A stretch of DNA of 64,000 nucleotides from Hygrocybe punicea (Eukaryota; Basidiomycota; Agaricomycetes; Agaricales; Hygrophoraceae): NCBI GenBank assembly GCA_963556145.1, contig OY744465.1, positions 4,216,001 to 4,280,000 of the forward strand, written 5' to 3'. The stretch's first letter is position 1. Each line of letters opens with the position of its first letter. The position numbers were made by a program, and so were the translations under genes. Under the pieces are notes generated by a model. It searched no databases and was not told where the DNA came from. It saw nothing but the letters and a program-made list of their open reading frames with translations. Shown here piece by piece: positions 35,309 through 44,541 of this stretch.

Positions 35309-35715
35309 TTTGAATTCCAAGCGTCCTTTATCGTAATCGGTGGTCCCTGGACCTAGTAAGGAACTCGTCGTGGTCAGGGATCGTCACAGGCTCAGTATTT
35401 AGGTCGCAGATGTACAATGACAGTATTGTATCGGCGGAATTCAGTCAAGTTGACCGTGACCACGTGACCTGCGACGTCAACGCGCCGTGAACGCGTGAAC
35501 GCCTATACATTTCTGCTTTTTAACCAACCTGTACTTGACTAGCTTGACTAATGATCACATTGTACTTATAGGCTGCCTTTGAAACCGTCATCCCACAAAC
35601 AACGCCCGTCGAGTGGCACCGGTCGACATACTTATAGTCGCACTCGACTGCACAGGATTCATATTACTCCGAGTCGAATCGCACGGTCTTTGACACCTAC
35701 GGTCCTACGCGGACA

Positions 35716-36341
35716 TGGACTCCGTCATACTAAAATGTGTACCGCGACGTTCCGCAACCGCACAGCATACATGTACCTCAAACTCAGCCTAGTTCAAACC
35801 GATTCCCCTCCGCTGTCCACCGATTTTCTCACAGCTCTGGCGCTGATATTTATGGGGGAGTCCCAGCCATGTACCCAATGAAGGCAACGAAATCGTCTCG
35901 ACAATTGGGATTGAGCCAAGCACCGAACTTGAACGTGTCAACCGCAACATTGGCGAGCAAGTCAATGACCGGCTAGCATTCTCTCGTATGCGTACGTCTC
36001 CATTTTACTGACACAGGCGCTTTGGACTTAGTGTGCATGTATGTTAAATCATACCAGCTCGTCAACTAACCAGATAACTGCTACCAAGTCGCCGGCATCG
36101 AAACCAGTGATTCTATCTTTCTCATCCACGTCTCACGTCACCTGGCTCTTTTTATCTCGGCAAGAGCTCGTCCTCTGGTCCTACCATCGAATCCGAGCTC
36201 CATTTGACTGCTGCATTGATCAAATTGGCCCAGCAGGTGTATTTGGCACAGGTGTCAGGAATCCAAGAAGAGAACTCTGTTCGTACCATGGAAAAGAGGG
36301 CCAGGAGATGTCGCTATACAAATTTGAAAAAGTTGTGACAT
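35716..36341 (+). CDS. possible multi-exon gene of unknown family
   Basis: Frame-consistent, protein-like pieces are visible. They are NEGNEIVSTIGIEPSTELER with NIGEQVNDRLAFSRM (about 35868-35990, with an AG before it), VAGIETSDSIFLIHVSRHLA (about 36085-36150), and IESELHLTAALIKLAQQVYL (about 36190-36340). They are separated by GT..AG-like sites and together suggest an alpha-helical protein. No family is recognised, and neither start nor stop is secure. Upstream, at 35580-35720, a Ser/Arg-rich frame could be a first exon. It could equally be a decayed gene. Confidence 0.3.
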
Positions 36342-36540
36342 TCGCCAAGAGAAATGCATGAGATAACGGAACCATTCACACGCACACACACACCGGCACA
36401 CATGAGTAATTTAATACAAGTTCCTAGTCAAGCCGAAGGCTTTTTCGTGGTCGTCGATTGGGAAGCCACGTGGGGCAGGTGGGATATAAGCTGGAATGAA
36501 CGGCATGCGAGACACCATCGGGGTGTGAGTAGGTGAGTCC

Positions 36541-37198
36541 TTAGCCCCAAGTTCCTAGAAGGAGACAGGTCAGAACGACGAAGCCAACCCATGCAGGTAT
36601 GGCAAGCAATGCAGCACGTTCGGAGTATTCGATTTCAATATAATTTGAAGCTGCGTAGATCCACAAGACCTATGGGGCGAGATAAAATGGGCACGCATAG
36701 ATAAAATGGACACGCATAGATAAAATGGACACGCATAGATAAAATGGGCACGCACAGTTGCCCACCCTCCACCTCCTCCCCACACTAACCAGAAGGGCCA
36801 CAAGAACTGGATATCTTGAACTCTGTTCCTCTCACTAGAATAAAGCATAAAGCAAAGCATTCAAATCATTTCGAACTAGGGGTACCATTGGTCTTACAAC
36901 CACAATCCAACGGATGTGACGAGACTAACCGCCGATACGACGATGAGGCCTATTGTCAATCCACCGATGTTGCCTGTTGAATACAATCATCGAATGGTAC
37001 TAACGTTTCAGGCTAGCTATAGGTCAGAAACTTACCAAATGGATAGTCCGGATGTACTGAGACACTAGCTATCACTAGCGTTGCAATAGAACAAAGGCCC
37101 TTTTCCGATCTCAAGGATGAGTCTGATAGATGTTAGATATGAGAGCTCACAAAGAGTACAACGAACCACATCCGAGTCTGACACATATTCAACTTCAT
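36541..37198 (-). CDS. small three-helix membrane protein
   Basis: A gene too finely split to show as a long frame. The ATG at 37198 gives MKLNMCQTRMWFVVLF. After an intron of about 55 nt comes GLCSIATLVIASVSVHPDYP, then (intron with gtaagt) GNIGGLTIGLIVVSA. A 259-nt intron (36929-36671) follows, and the last exon reads VLWIYAASNYIEIEYSERAA then LLAIPAWVGFVVLTCLLLGT, with TAA at 36541. All four exons join in frame with GT..AG borders, giving about 94 residues with three hydrophobic helices. It resembles the small MARVEL-like or hydrophobic proteins common in mushrooms, but I cannot name a family. The long intron holds a 19-bp minisatellite. Confidence 0.55.
36682..36757. repeat. 19-bp minisatellite, four units
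   Basis: Four consecutive copies of ATAAAATGGRCACGCATAG (36682-36700, 36701-36719, 36720-36738, 36739-36757). Only one position varies (G/A), plus one change in the last unit. It lies inside the long intron of the small membrane-protein gene, which likely explains that intron's unusual length. Confidence 0.95.
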
Positions 37199-37780
37199 GG
37201 TGGGACGCCAGAGGATAAGACTAGCTTAACTTGAAGGTGAGCTATTAATACTACGAAGCGTCTATCAGTCGAGGGTCGGTGTGGATCGATCAGTGCCTGT
37301 CAGACCGCACAGCAGTTCTCGCAATGGCTAGACGATCATGATGAGCATTCCCTCAGTTTGGTGTGCGACCGTAAAGGTCAGGTATGGACTAGGTCATCGT
37401 TACGTTATCCTTGTTAAGGATTACCCCATAATTAGGCCCTACACGGCATACTGCCACCGACCGGGAAGGTATTGGGGATTCCGAACTTTCGTTATCATGG
37501 GTCTTGTCCTGATGCATTGAAGGTTCCAGTTACTCGTACGATCACACATGCTGCAGGGTTTATGGAAGGAGTGGAGTCGGACAAGGTGTGTGAGATTCCA
37601 TTTACTCAGAGAGGAAATGAAGCACTCATGTTGCGGTTCTTTGCTTGAAGTTTCTCTGATTGTTCCATGACGACTGTCAAGTCGGATTCTACGGAACCGA
37701 GTCCCAAGCGTTATAAAAGGACGGTAATCTGAGGTCCTAAGCAAGTGAGCAACCACCACTGTCAAAGGATCTCACCAACA
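37199..37780. other. divergent intergenic region
   Basis: Lies between the minus-strand gene starting at 37198 and the plus-strand gene at 37781, so it should carry both promoters. 'GCGTTATAAAAGG' at about 37709 contains TATAAAA, about 70 bp upstream of the plus-strand ATG. A frame of 108 residues on the minus strand (37439-37765) has no coding character. Confidence 0.45.
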
Positions 37781-38460
37781 ATGTTCAAACGAGCTATATT
37801 CGTCTCAGGTGTTGACGTGCGTTTATGTACCAGACCACTTCACCTACCTAACCTATTCTTTCATGGTGTGGGCTACAGGTTGCTTACGGCTCTGAAGCGT
37901 CTCAACAACCTCCCAATTCTATAACCGAAATCCATGGCCAAAGTGCCGATATAAACAAAGGCTTTGGTGGAGAGTGCGTATGATTCCTGCCGAATAATGT
38001 GCCCCTTTGCTAAGTTTTTCCATCCATTTACAAGCTTTGTCTGGATCATTTCACACTTTTCCTATGTGCCCCTCGACGCCTGCACTTACTTCGAGATCGT
38101 CATTCAAAGCGAAAGCGATCCCGATCATCAGGATCTTGCCAAAGGCGCTGGTGGCGACTTCCGCTACATCCTTCCCCTCAACGACGAAGGGAACCCGAAC
38201 AAGATCACAGACCTTGGTCTCTTGAGGTCAGGCAACGCAGTCGATGTACCGCCTCCTGGATATAGTGGGATGACCGGCGATATTAACGCGGGCAGAGGTG
38301 GCGATTTCCTTTATGTCATCTGGAAGAGTGTGTATATGCCTTCGAGAACTCGCTGACCAGGGGGCAGTTGGGTAATCAGCGTTGGCTCTACAGCGCTTCA
38401 GAACAACGGTTTTGTGATCTGTATGTGTACTTGTGTTTTGTCTCGAAATTTCAAACCTGG
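37781..38460 (+). CDS. protein with paired DIN-K/A-G-x-GGD(F/Y) motifs (MABP/Vps62-like)
   Basis: The ATG at 37781 opens MFKRAIFVSGV. After a short intron come VAYGSEASQQPPNSITEIHG and SADINKGFGGE/D, spliced to FVWIISHFSYVPLDACTYFE and IVIQSESDPDHQDLAKGAGG, then DFRYILPLNDEGNPNKIT. A second motif reads TGDINAGRGGDFLYVIWK. The repeated 'D-[IL]-[NA]-x-G-x-GG-[DK]-[FY]-x-Y-[IL]' signature is that of MABP/Vps62-type beta-prism repeats, found in membrane-interacting proteins. Here three such turns occur in about 150 residues. Function is unknown; membrane or glycan association is inference. The C-terminal end after 38320 is uncertain (a donor GTGTGT follows the Lys codon). Confidence 0.5.
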
Positions 38461-38653
38461 ACTTGTCCAATAACTTGACGCATAACGTGGCATAAACTCT
38501 TCTCGCGGTCCTGTCTGCTTGATTAAAACTGAAAAAGAACTCGAATGCAACCGCCTAGCAATTGCTATATCGGAGTCCACATCGAAAAGAAAAAGAAAAA
38601 GAACTTGTCGAAGGATCGTTGCATATTCACACCGTGACCATACCACAGCCGAA

Positions 38654-40546
38654 ATGCGGAGCGACAATGGCAATCCCGGGCCAAACCCCAAACGCGGGAC
38701 CAAACGAAAGAGACCCCACCGACAAAAACTCGCTGAGGTACGCCCTACGCATCACTTGCATGGATCCTTTAAATGCCTTCCAATGACGCCAATTCCTCGT
38801 TGTGTCTCGCTCCCAGCACCGTGGTGAGGGTGAACTCGACGGCGACCTCGAGTCTAAAGTCGCAGGAAAACTGGTACGTCCTCACTCTGTCCTATGTCCT
38901 ATCTCAAGGGTGAAGCCAACTTCTCTTTCGTCGTTATATGTCATCAAAAAACAGCATCATGAACTGAAAGAAATCAGGAAAGCTGCCAAGAGGGTTCGGA
39001 CATTCGAAACCCGAAAGCTAGTGAAAAAGCTCCAGCGATTGAGGTGAAGCGTCTTATTTTTCCTTATTCATCATCCATGGCAAAATTTTGTATCGCGGCT
39101 CTTGGACGCAGGCACAGCAAAAAACCCGATGTCAAAGAAATCAAGGAATCCGAGGTGGAATTAGAAATACTCAAGGTAAGCGGTAAGAATTCCCGCAAAA
39201 CTGCCATAATTCAACTTGATACGTCAGCGAGAACCCCACGAGCCCATCGCCAACACAGCGCTCAAGACCAGACTCAACAAGGATCGAATCTTGTCGAACA
39301 ATGCCGCCATCAAAGCTGCCCTTTCTGCCGAATTCTCCGCCGCCACCACCAACGACAACGGCGACGACGACGACGACGACAACAACAACATGCTGCCACC
39401 GGGGCTGATGATCCATGCTGACCCCGGCACACCTCAAGCCAAAGTCCAAAACCGGCTTCTAAGCTCCAAGATGATCGCTCGCGCGGTGACCCGCACATTG
39501 CAGGACTTTCGGCGGCTTCTTCAAGCCAGCGCAAATACCAGCGGGGAGCGTCCTGCTAAAAGAGCGAAAGCTGCTCGGGGTGTTCTGGAAGGCAGTGGCG
39601 GCGATGAGGATAACAGTGGAAGTGGAAGTGGAAGTGGAGAAAGAGATAGCGACGAAGACGGTGCGGGGGCCAAAGACCGTGACAGAGATTCTGAAGAGGA
39701 ATGGTATGGGGCGGGTGAACTGCACATAGGTCGGGACGATATGGATGCGGAGTGGGAATCTGGTATGGAGCTGTTACTTGTTCTCCTGAGGGGAATATTT
39801 CATTTAATTAATGAATTTTCTTCACATTTCAGACGATGGCAGCAGCAACAGGGTATCTGGAACCGAGACTGACGGTGACGACTCTGAGGCATTGGACGAT
39901 CTTCCCGCCGCTGAGGCTTCGGCAGGCGTCCGCGTGAAGAAGGTTCCTCCTCTGCCTGCTATCTCGAAATCGAAACCAAGTTCCCTGCTCAGAGCACAGC
40001 AGTCGACATTCCTGCCTTCACTTGCCGTCGGATTCATCCGAGGAGACTCTGACGACTCTGAGTGGAGCGACAGTGAGGCGCGGATGGTGGACGGTGAGCC
40101 CAGGAAAAATCGGCGAGGGCAGAGAGCCAGGAGAGCGTAAGTTTTTCTCGCTTTAAAATGTTCACCCCCCTGTACCCGCGGTCTATTTACCGATTATTTG
40201 TGGAATCAGTATATGGGAAAAGAAGTATGGGAAAAACGCAAATCACAAGAAGAGGGAGAGACAGGCTGTCGAACTCTCTGGCCGCGATCGCGGTCGCCAC
40301 CCGGTCTCCTCTGGTGCCGGGCGACGGGAGAACGTACCTGCATCTGACGGACGAGCCCAACGTCACCACAACGCCAGCACTAAACAAGGGCAGCGTGTGT
40401 ATTGGACGGCTGGTATCGCGTCTACTCCGCCAAGTGGAGCCACTGGAAATATGGCCCTGCATCCGTCGTGGGAAGCCAAGAAGAAGTTGAAGGAGAGAGA
40501 ACGTGTGGGAATTGTGGCGGCGCAGGGAACCAAGATTAAATTTTAG
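38654..40546 (+). CDS. BUD22: BUD22/SRFBP1-like ribosome-biogenesis protein
   Basis: The start at 38654 reads MRSDNGNPGPNPKRGTKRKR. Basic helical exons follow (HHELKEIRKAAKRVRTFETR KLVKKL; EIKESEVELEILK; NTALKTRLNKDRILSNNAAI), then a long exon (about 39226-39760) with an Asp/Asn run, SGSGSGSGERDSDED, and ELHIGRDDMDAEWESG. The C-terminal exons carry the BUD22 signatures FLPSLAVGFIRGDSDDSEWS and KNRRGQRARRA, then IWEKKYGKNANHKKRERQAV and the terminal LHPSWEAKKKLKE...AAQGTKIKF at 40546. In yeast Bud22 is a nucleolar 40S-synthesis factor. The last exon is translated in the IWEKKYGKNANH frame; two other open frames across it are shadows. Parts of this gene are duplicated downstream at 42.5-43.6 kb. 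Confidence 0.85.
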
Positions 40547-40836
40547 GGTGCGTTTAGAAAAGTATACTTGAGGTAATTGAGTGGACACTCAGGAGTGGAT
40601 CTGGGCTTTTGCAGATCCGGATAATTGATATGAATGCGATGGCATCGATCTTTTGAATTATTACTCTCTTCTGTTTTGACTAGGACCACGCGCCAGGGGG
40701 GAAGTTCGGGAGCATTTGGAATTTGGAGTTCGAAATACAACGTGTGAGCTACAAGACAAAGCAGGAATCCGAAACTGGATGATCTCCGGGGTGGATTTTG
40801 TTTTAAGCGTGAAAGAAGACGAAACAAGGACTATTA

Positions 40837-41520
40837 CTACTGGAACGCCGGGATTGTTGCCCTTCTGGCTCGTGGAGCAGGGGAGGAGCATATGTGTCGA
40901 GTCTTTCCACCAAACAAACGACATTCCCGCGAACACCACATGTCTCCGCATTTGCTGCAACTGGGGTAGTCGACGCCTGGTTTTTTGCAAGTTGCGCAAA
41001 GGAGAGCGGGATTGCATAATTTTGAGTGTCGCTCGAGTCTCGCGGAGACTGTATCGAATTTGGAGGGGCCGTCGATCTGTGAAGAATCTGATACAAGGGT
41101 TGCGGTAGGGGATGTAGCGGATGGAGATGGGGATGCTGACGCGGAAGCTGATGCTGTAGGAGAAGGAATGATAGCAGATGCGGGTGAGTGATCATGCGAT
41201 GATTGTGATGGCGTGCATGGGGATGGGACGTCGACAGGATTAAAGTGAAGGAAGAGATTTAGTCGTGAAAGCCCCTTTTTATTATAATTAATGAGATGAG
41301 GCAAGGGCTCAGGCGAGCACGACATCAACAACGAATGTAGGAGTGTGGTCGCGGAGCTCGTTGTTGTGAATGAGCCGCATGCTTGGGAAGGACTGGGAAG
41401 GATGTTGAGGGGGGCTATTGGGGACGTTTTTTGGAAGCGTAGCGTGAATTTATGTGGCGCTGTAGCAGTAGCAGTAGCAGTAGTAGGCGATTGTAGGGTC
41501 GTGAACTGCGGGAAATACAT
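40837..41520 (-). CDS. HIT/MYND-like zinc-finger protein
   Basis: A single open exon starting MYFPQFTTLQSPTTATATAT (ATG at 41520). About 150 residues are Ser/Pro/Ala-rich and disordered, including an alternating Ala-Ser run, followed by a C-terminal cysteine cluster: LCATCKKPGVDYPSCSKCGD then MWCSRECRLFGGKTRHICSS. The spacing C-x2-C...C-x2-C...C-x3-C...H-x-C fits an HIT- or MYND-type zinc finger, used for protein contacts in chromatin or snoRNP complexes. It converges on BUD22, and its last ~20 codons (about 40837-40905) are included in the inverted duplication downstream. The N-terminus is low complexity, so the start is uncertain. Confidence 0.55.
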   Translation of the reverse strand: MYFPQFTTLQSPTTATATATAPHKFTLRFQKTSPIAPLNILPSPSQACGSFTTTSSATTLLHSLLMSCSPEPLPHLINYNKKGLSRLNLFLHFNPVDVPSPCTPSQSSHDHSPASAIIPSPTASASASASPSPSATSPTATLVSDSSQIDGPSKFDTVSARLERHSKLCNPALLCATCKKPGVDYPSCSKCGDMWCSRECRLFGGKTRHICSSPAPRARRATIPAFQ

Positions 41521-41616
41521 GATGATTGGGAGGAGGCATGGTGGAAGTACTTTATAGAAAATAGTGAGTGAAGTCAGGTGATTACCGATCATATGGCGAC
41601 GGGATAGCCAAGTTTA

Positions 41617-41636
41617 TTATCTTATCTTATCTTATC
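41617..41636. repeat. (TTATC)x4 microsatellite
   Basis: Four perfect pentanucleotide units, 38 bp upstream of the deacetylase ATG. Each unit contains GATAA on the minus strand (a GATA-factor-like core), so it could double as a regulatory array. Confidence 0.85.
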
Positions 41637-41673
41637 GTGTCTTGTGACCACAACTGGTCGTGTGACCGTTTTT

Positions 41674-42438
41674 ATGCTCTCACACCCACACGCCTTCTGT
41701 AGTCTGGCCTTTCTGGTACTGCTTCCTCTGTATCTCATATATCGTCCACCGCGCTTTATCATCTGTTTTCTTCAAACACGCTATCCAGATGTCCTCTTTC
41801 ACCGACCCACGACTGAAAAGTTAGTCGCAATCACTATCGACGATGCTCCATCTCCCTTCACACCCGACATTCTCGCAACCCTCTCCAGATACGATGCCAA
41901 GGCCACTTTTTTCTGTATCGGCGCGCAAATGGCTGCCCACCATGACATTCTGAAGGAGGTCGTCCGCGCCGGCCACGAGCTAGGTAACCACGCCATGCAC
42001 GATGAACGCAGTTCAAAGCTCTCCATTTCCGAGCTCTCTTCTCAGATCACGGCAGTCGACCGCATGATTCGCTCTGTGTACGACTCCCTTGGTCGCAACG
42101 ACGACTATCCATTCCGGTATTTCCGTCCTGGCCATGGCTTCTTCACCGCGGCGATGCGAAGGTTGGCGAGTGCGTTGGGTTACCGTATCGTGTTGGGCAG
42201 CATCTATCCGCATGACCCGCAGATACCGAGTGCTAGGTTGAACAGTTGGCACATTACGACTATGGTGTATCGAGGAGGGATCGTCATCGTGCACGACAGG
42301 AGACAATACACGTGCCACACCCTGGAGAAGGCGTTGCCAATCTTGAGAGACAAGGGATATAAGATGGTAACTCTGACCGAGTTGGTGGAGTGCACAGGTG
42401 GATGGCAAGGCTCCACCCAACCCCCGCGATATAATTAG
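41674..42438 (+). CDS. membrane-anchored polysaccharide deacetylase (NodB domain)
   Basis: A single exon of 254 residues. The N-terminus MLSHPHAFCSLAFLVLLPLY is a signal anchor. The NodB core follows: AITIDDAPSPFTPDILATL (motif 1, D56-D57, where TFDDGP is usual), KATFFCIGAQM, GHELGNHAMHDE (motif 2), RYFRPGHGFF (motif 3) and GGIVIVHDRR (motif 5). Such enzymes remove acetyl groups from chitin or related glycans in the cell wall. Oddities: motif 2 reads H-x2-H rather than H-x3-H, and motif 1 has Ala-Pro for Gly-Pro, so activity or substrate may differ. It is intronless among intron-rich neighbours. It lies, with the zinc-finger gene, between the arms of an inverted duplication. An in-frame GTG start upstream (41644) seems unlikely. 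Confidence 0.75.
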   Translation: MLSHPHAFCSLAFLVLLPLYLIYRPPRFIICFLQTRYPDVLFHRPTTEKLVAITIDDAPSPFTPDILATLSRYDAKATFFCIGAQMAAHHDILKEVVRAGHELGNHAMHDERSSKLSISELSSQITAVDRMIRSVYDSLGRNDDYPFRYFRPGHGFFTAAMRRLASALGYRIVLGSIYPHDPQIPSARLNSWHITTMVYRGGIVIVHDRRQYTCHTLEKALPILRDKGYKMVTLTELVECTGGWQGSTQPPRYN

Positions 42439-42479
42439 GACAAACTAGTCCTGTCGTATGACTTGATACTGTGGTGACG

Positions 42480-43250
42480 GTGACGACATACATATGCTCT
42501 TCCCCCGGGCCACGAACGGTGTGATGGTCCTTTTTCTTCTTTCACATTTGAAAGAAATTCCACCACAGTTCCTCAGGCTGCTTTGTCTTGTAGTGTATTT
42601 CGAACTCCAAATTCCAAATGCTCCCGAACCTCCCCCCTGGCGCGTGATCCTGGTCAAAACAAGAGAGTAACAATTCAAAGGTCATCGCATTCCAATTATC
42701 CGGATCTGTGAAACGTAAGTAAACCCTCTGGGATCCAACTCCTGAGACTGAGTACTGAGTGTTCACCCTACGTTTTTAAACGCACCCTAAATTTTAATCT
42801 GAGTGCCCTGCGTCGCCACCATTCCCACACGCTCTCTCTCCTTCACGGATGCAGGACCCTTTCTCCCCTTCCAGTGAATCCAGTCCCTTCACTTGGCGGC
42901 GCAATGGACGCGATACTAGCCGTCCAATACAAACGCTGTTTAGTGCTGGCGTTGTGATGATGTTGGGCTCGCCCGTCAGATGCGGGTACATTCTCCCGTT
43001 GACCAGCCGGGTGGCGACCGCGACCGTGGCCAGAGAGTTCGACAGCCTGTCACTCCCTCTTCTTGTGGTGTGTGTTTTCCCATACTTTTCCCATACTTTT
43101 CCCATATACTAATTCCACAAATAATGGGTAAGTGGAAGTGAACATTTTAAAGTGAGAAAAAACCTTATGTTCTCTTGGCTCTCTGGCTCCGCAGATTTTT
43201 CCTGGGCTCACCGTCCACCATCCGCGCATCACTCTCGCTCCACTCGACGT
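42480..43250 (-). pseudogene. inverted partial copy of BUD22 3' end and downstream flank
   Basis: Read on the minus strand, this segment matches 40050 to about 40905 on the plus strand. It covers the end of the penultimate BUD22 exon (GATGGTGGACGGTGAGCCCA), the intron, the 'VWEKYGK' start of the last exon, the exon body with several small deletions, the stop region (AAAATTTAGGGTGCGTTTA), the 3' flank (GATCCGGATAATTG; CACGCGCCAGGGGG) and a short piece of the zinc-finger gene's 3' end. Frame-disrupting indels, including a tandem GGGAAAAGTAT repeat at the exon start, show it is not functional. Confidence 0.85.
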
Positions 43251-43344
43251 GAAATTCGATGAGATGCATCACGGCATTGGAGCTCACCCGACTGGAGTTA
43301 GTCTTCGCGTTACTCTATGTTGCGCGCCGATTCTCACTACATGG

Positions 43345-43618
43345 GCGAAAACTACTCGGGGTGTTCTGGCAGCGATGAAGATAAAAATTCGAAGTGAAAG
43401 TGGAAGCAAAAGCAAAAGCGACGGCGACAAAGACGGTGGTGTGGGAGCCAAAGGTTGTGACACAGACTCTGAAGAGGAGTATGATGGGTGAACTGCACAT
43501 AGGTCGGGACGATATGGATGCAGAGTGGGAATCTGGTATGCTGTTACTCGTTTTCCTGAATATATTATTTGGTTAATGAATGTTTTTCATATTTCAGACG
43601 GTGGCAGCAGCAACAGGG
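43345..43618 (+). pseudogene. direct partial copy of BUD22 middle exon
   Basis: Matches about 39562-39855 in the same orientation: CTCGGGGTGTTCTGG, a GAAAGTGGAAGC tract, GACTCTGAAGAGGA, the run GTGAACTGCACATAGGTCGG (GELHIGRDDMDAEWESG), the following intron, and CAGACGGTGGCAGCAGCAAC at its acceptor. Indels shift the frame. It abuts the inverted copy with about 95 bp between them. Confidence 0.85.
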
Positions 43619-44541
43619 CCTCGCCAAGTTCCTGTACATGCATCCGTCACCTTCATAAACGATGCAAGAAACAACGAAGATGAAAAGACTTGGTGGACAA
43701 GCCGCGCAGTCTTCAGCTGCCAGGGAGCCAGGGTGTTAGGCGGTTTTATAACTGAGCGAACACCCGGTGATGTTCGGCCAACTCCCAAGGCGAATATGAT
43801 AAAGCTTGCAACAGTTCCCCCGTGCACGGTGTCAGTGATCATGGAATTGGGCTGAGGGACCCGCTTGCTCGCTATATTGTCCCGCCTGGAACTCCGTGTC
43901 ATATTTTATGGAGGACAATCATGCATGCCAGAGGTGTCACTCCTTATAATTCCTCCAGTCCCAATGCTATTGAATTCAGAACACGAGGAACTATCTACAG
44001 TTGGAAGAAAGGTCCAAAATACCTCAGTCCCCCAGGATATTTTCTTGTTGCTGACAACGAGGGCCATCGAGGGTAGGAGAATATTAATAGCTACTGAAAC
44101 AGAAGGGCAGATACGAAACAATCATTAATTCATGTCAAACACAAAGGGGGCATGCTAGGGTATCCCGGTCACCGTATCCGAGTCCATGATGGCTAGCAGA
44201 CGCCTTATGCAAAACATTACAGACAAATACTTGTATTGAGCTGTAGGGCAGAGATTTGGAAGGCTGTATTATATGCCTCGAAAGCATTGCAAACCGCCTT
44301 ATACGTTGGCGGTGCTTGTTCCAAGGACGAGGATCACAACAACAACTGTAAACACTTTGAAGTTCCTCAGGCTCGACGGTCTTCATAAGCCATAAGCCAT
44401 AAGACCCCCTACGGTTTTCCCTGTCTGGTTCAGTGCGGCTACTTGCCTTTCCAACATTCTCTTTCCTGAAGCCAAATCTGTGGGCTTCATCACAAAAAAT
44501 TTAGGTCTTTTTTACCATTTTTACCCCTTCCGGTATCGCTC
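43619..44541. other. intergenic, no firm gene
   Basis: Follows the BUD22 relic and precedes the PP2C gene. Frames of 71-102 residues on both strands overlap each other and lack family features. The last ~100 bp (pyrimidine-rich, TTTTTTACCATTTTTACC) look like the PP2C promoter. Confidence 0.45.

Noticed and set aside
40158..40490. Plus-strand 110-residue frame (MFTPLYPRSIYRLFVESVYG) across the BUD22 last exon
   Set aside because: A shadow frame. The frame reading IWEKKYGKNANHKKRERQAV ends in the conserved BUD22 C-terminus.
42794..43105. Minus-strand 103-residue frame beginning MGKVWEKYGKTHTTRRG
   Set aside because: It is the inverted copy of the BUD22 last exon read in a shadow frame; the copy has indels and no complete gene.
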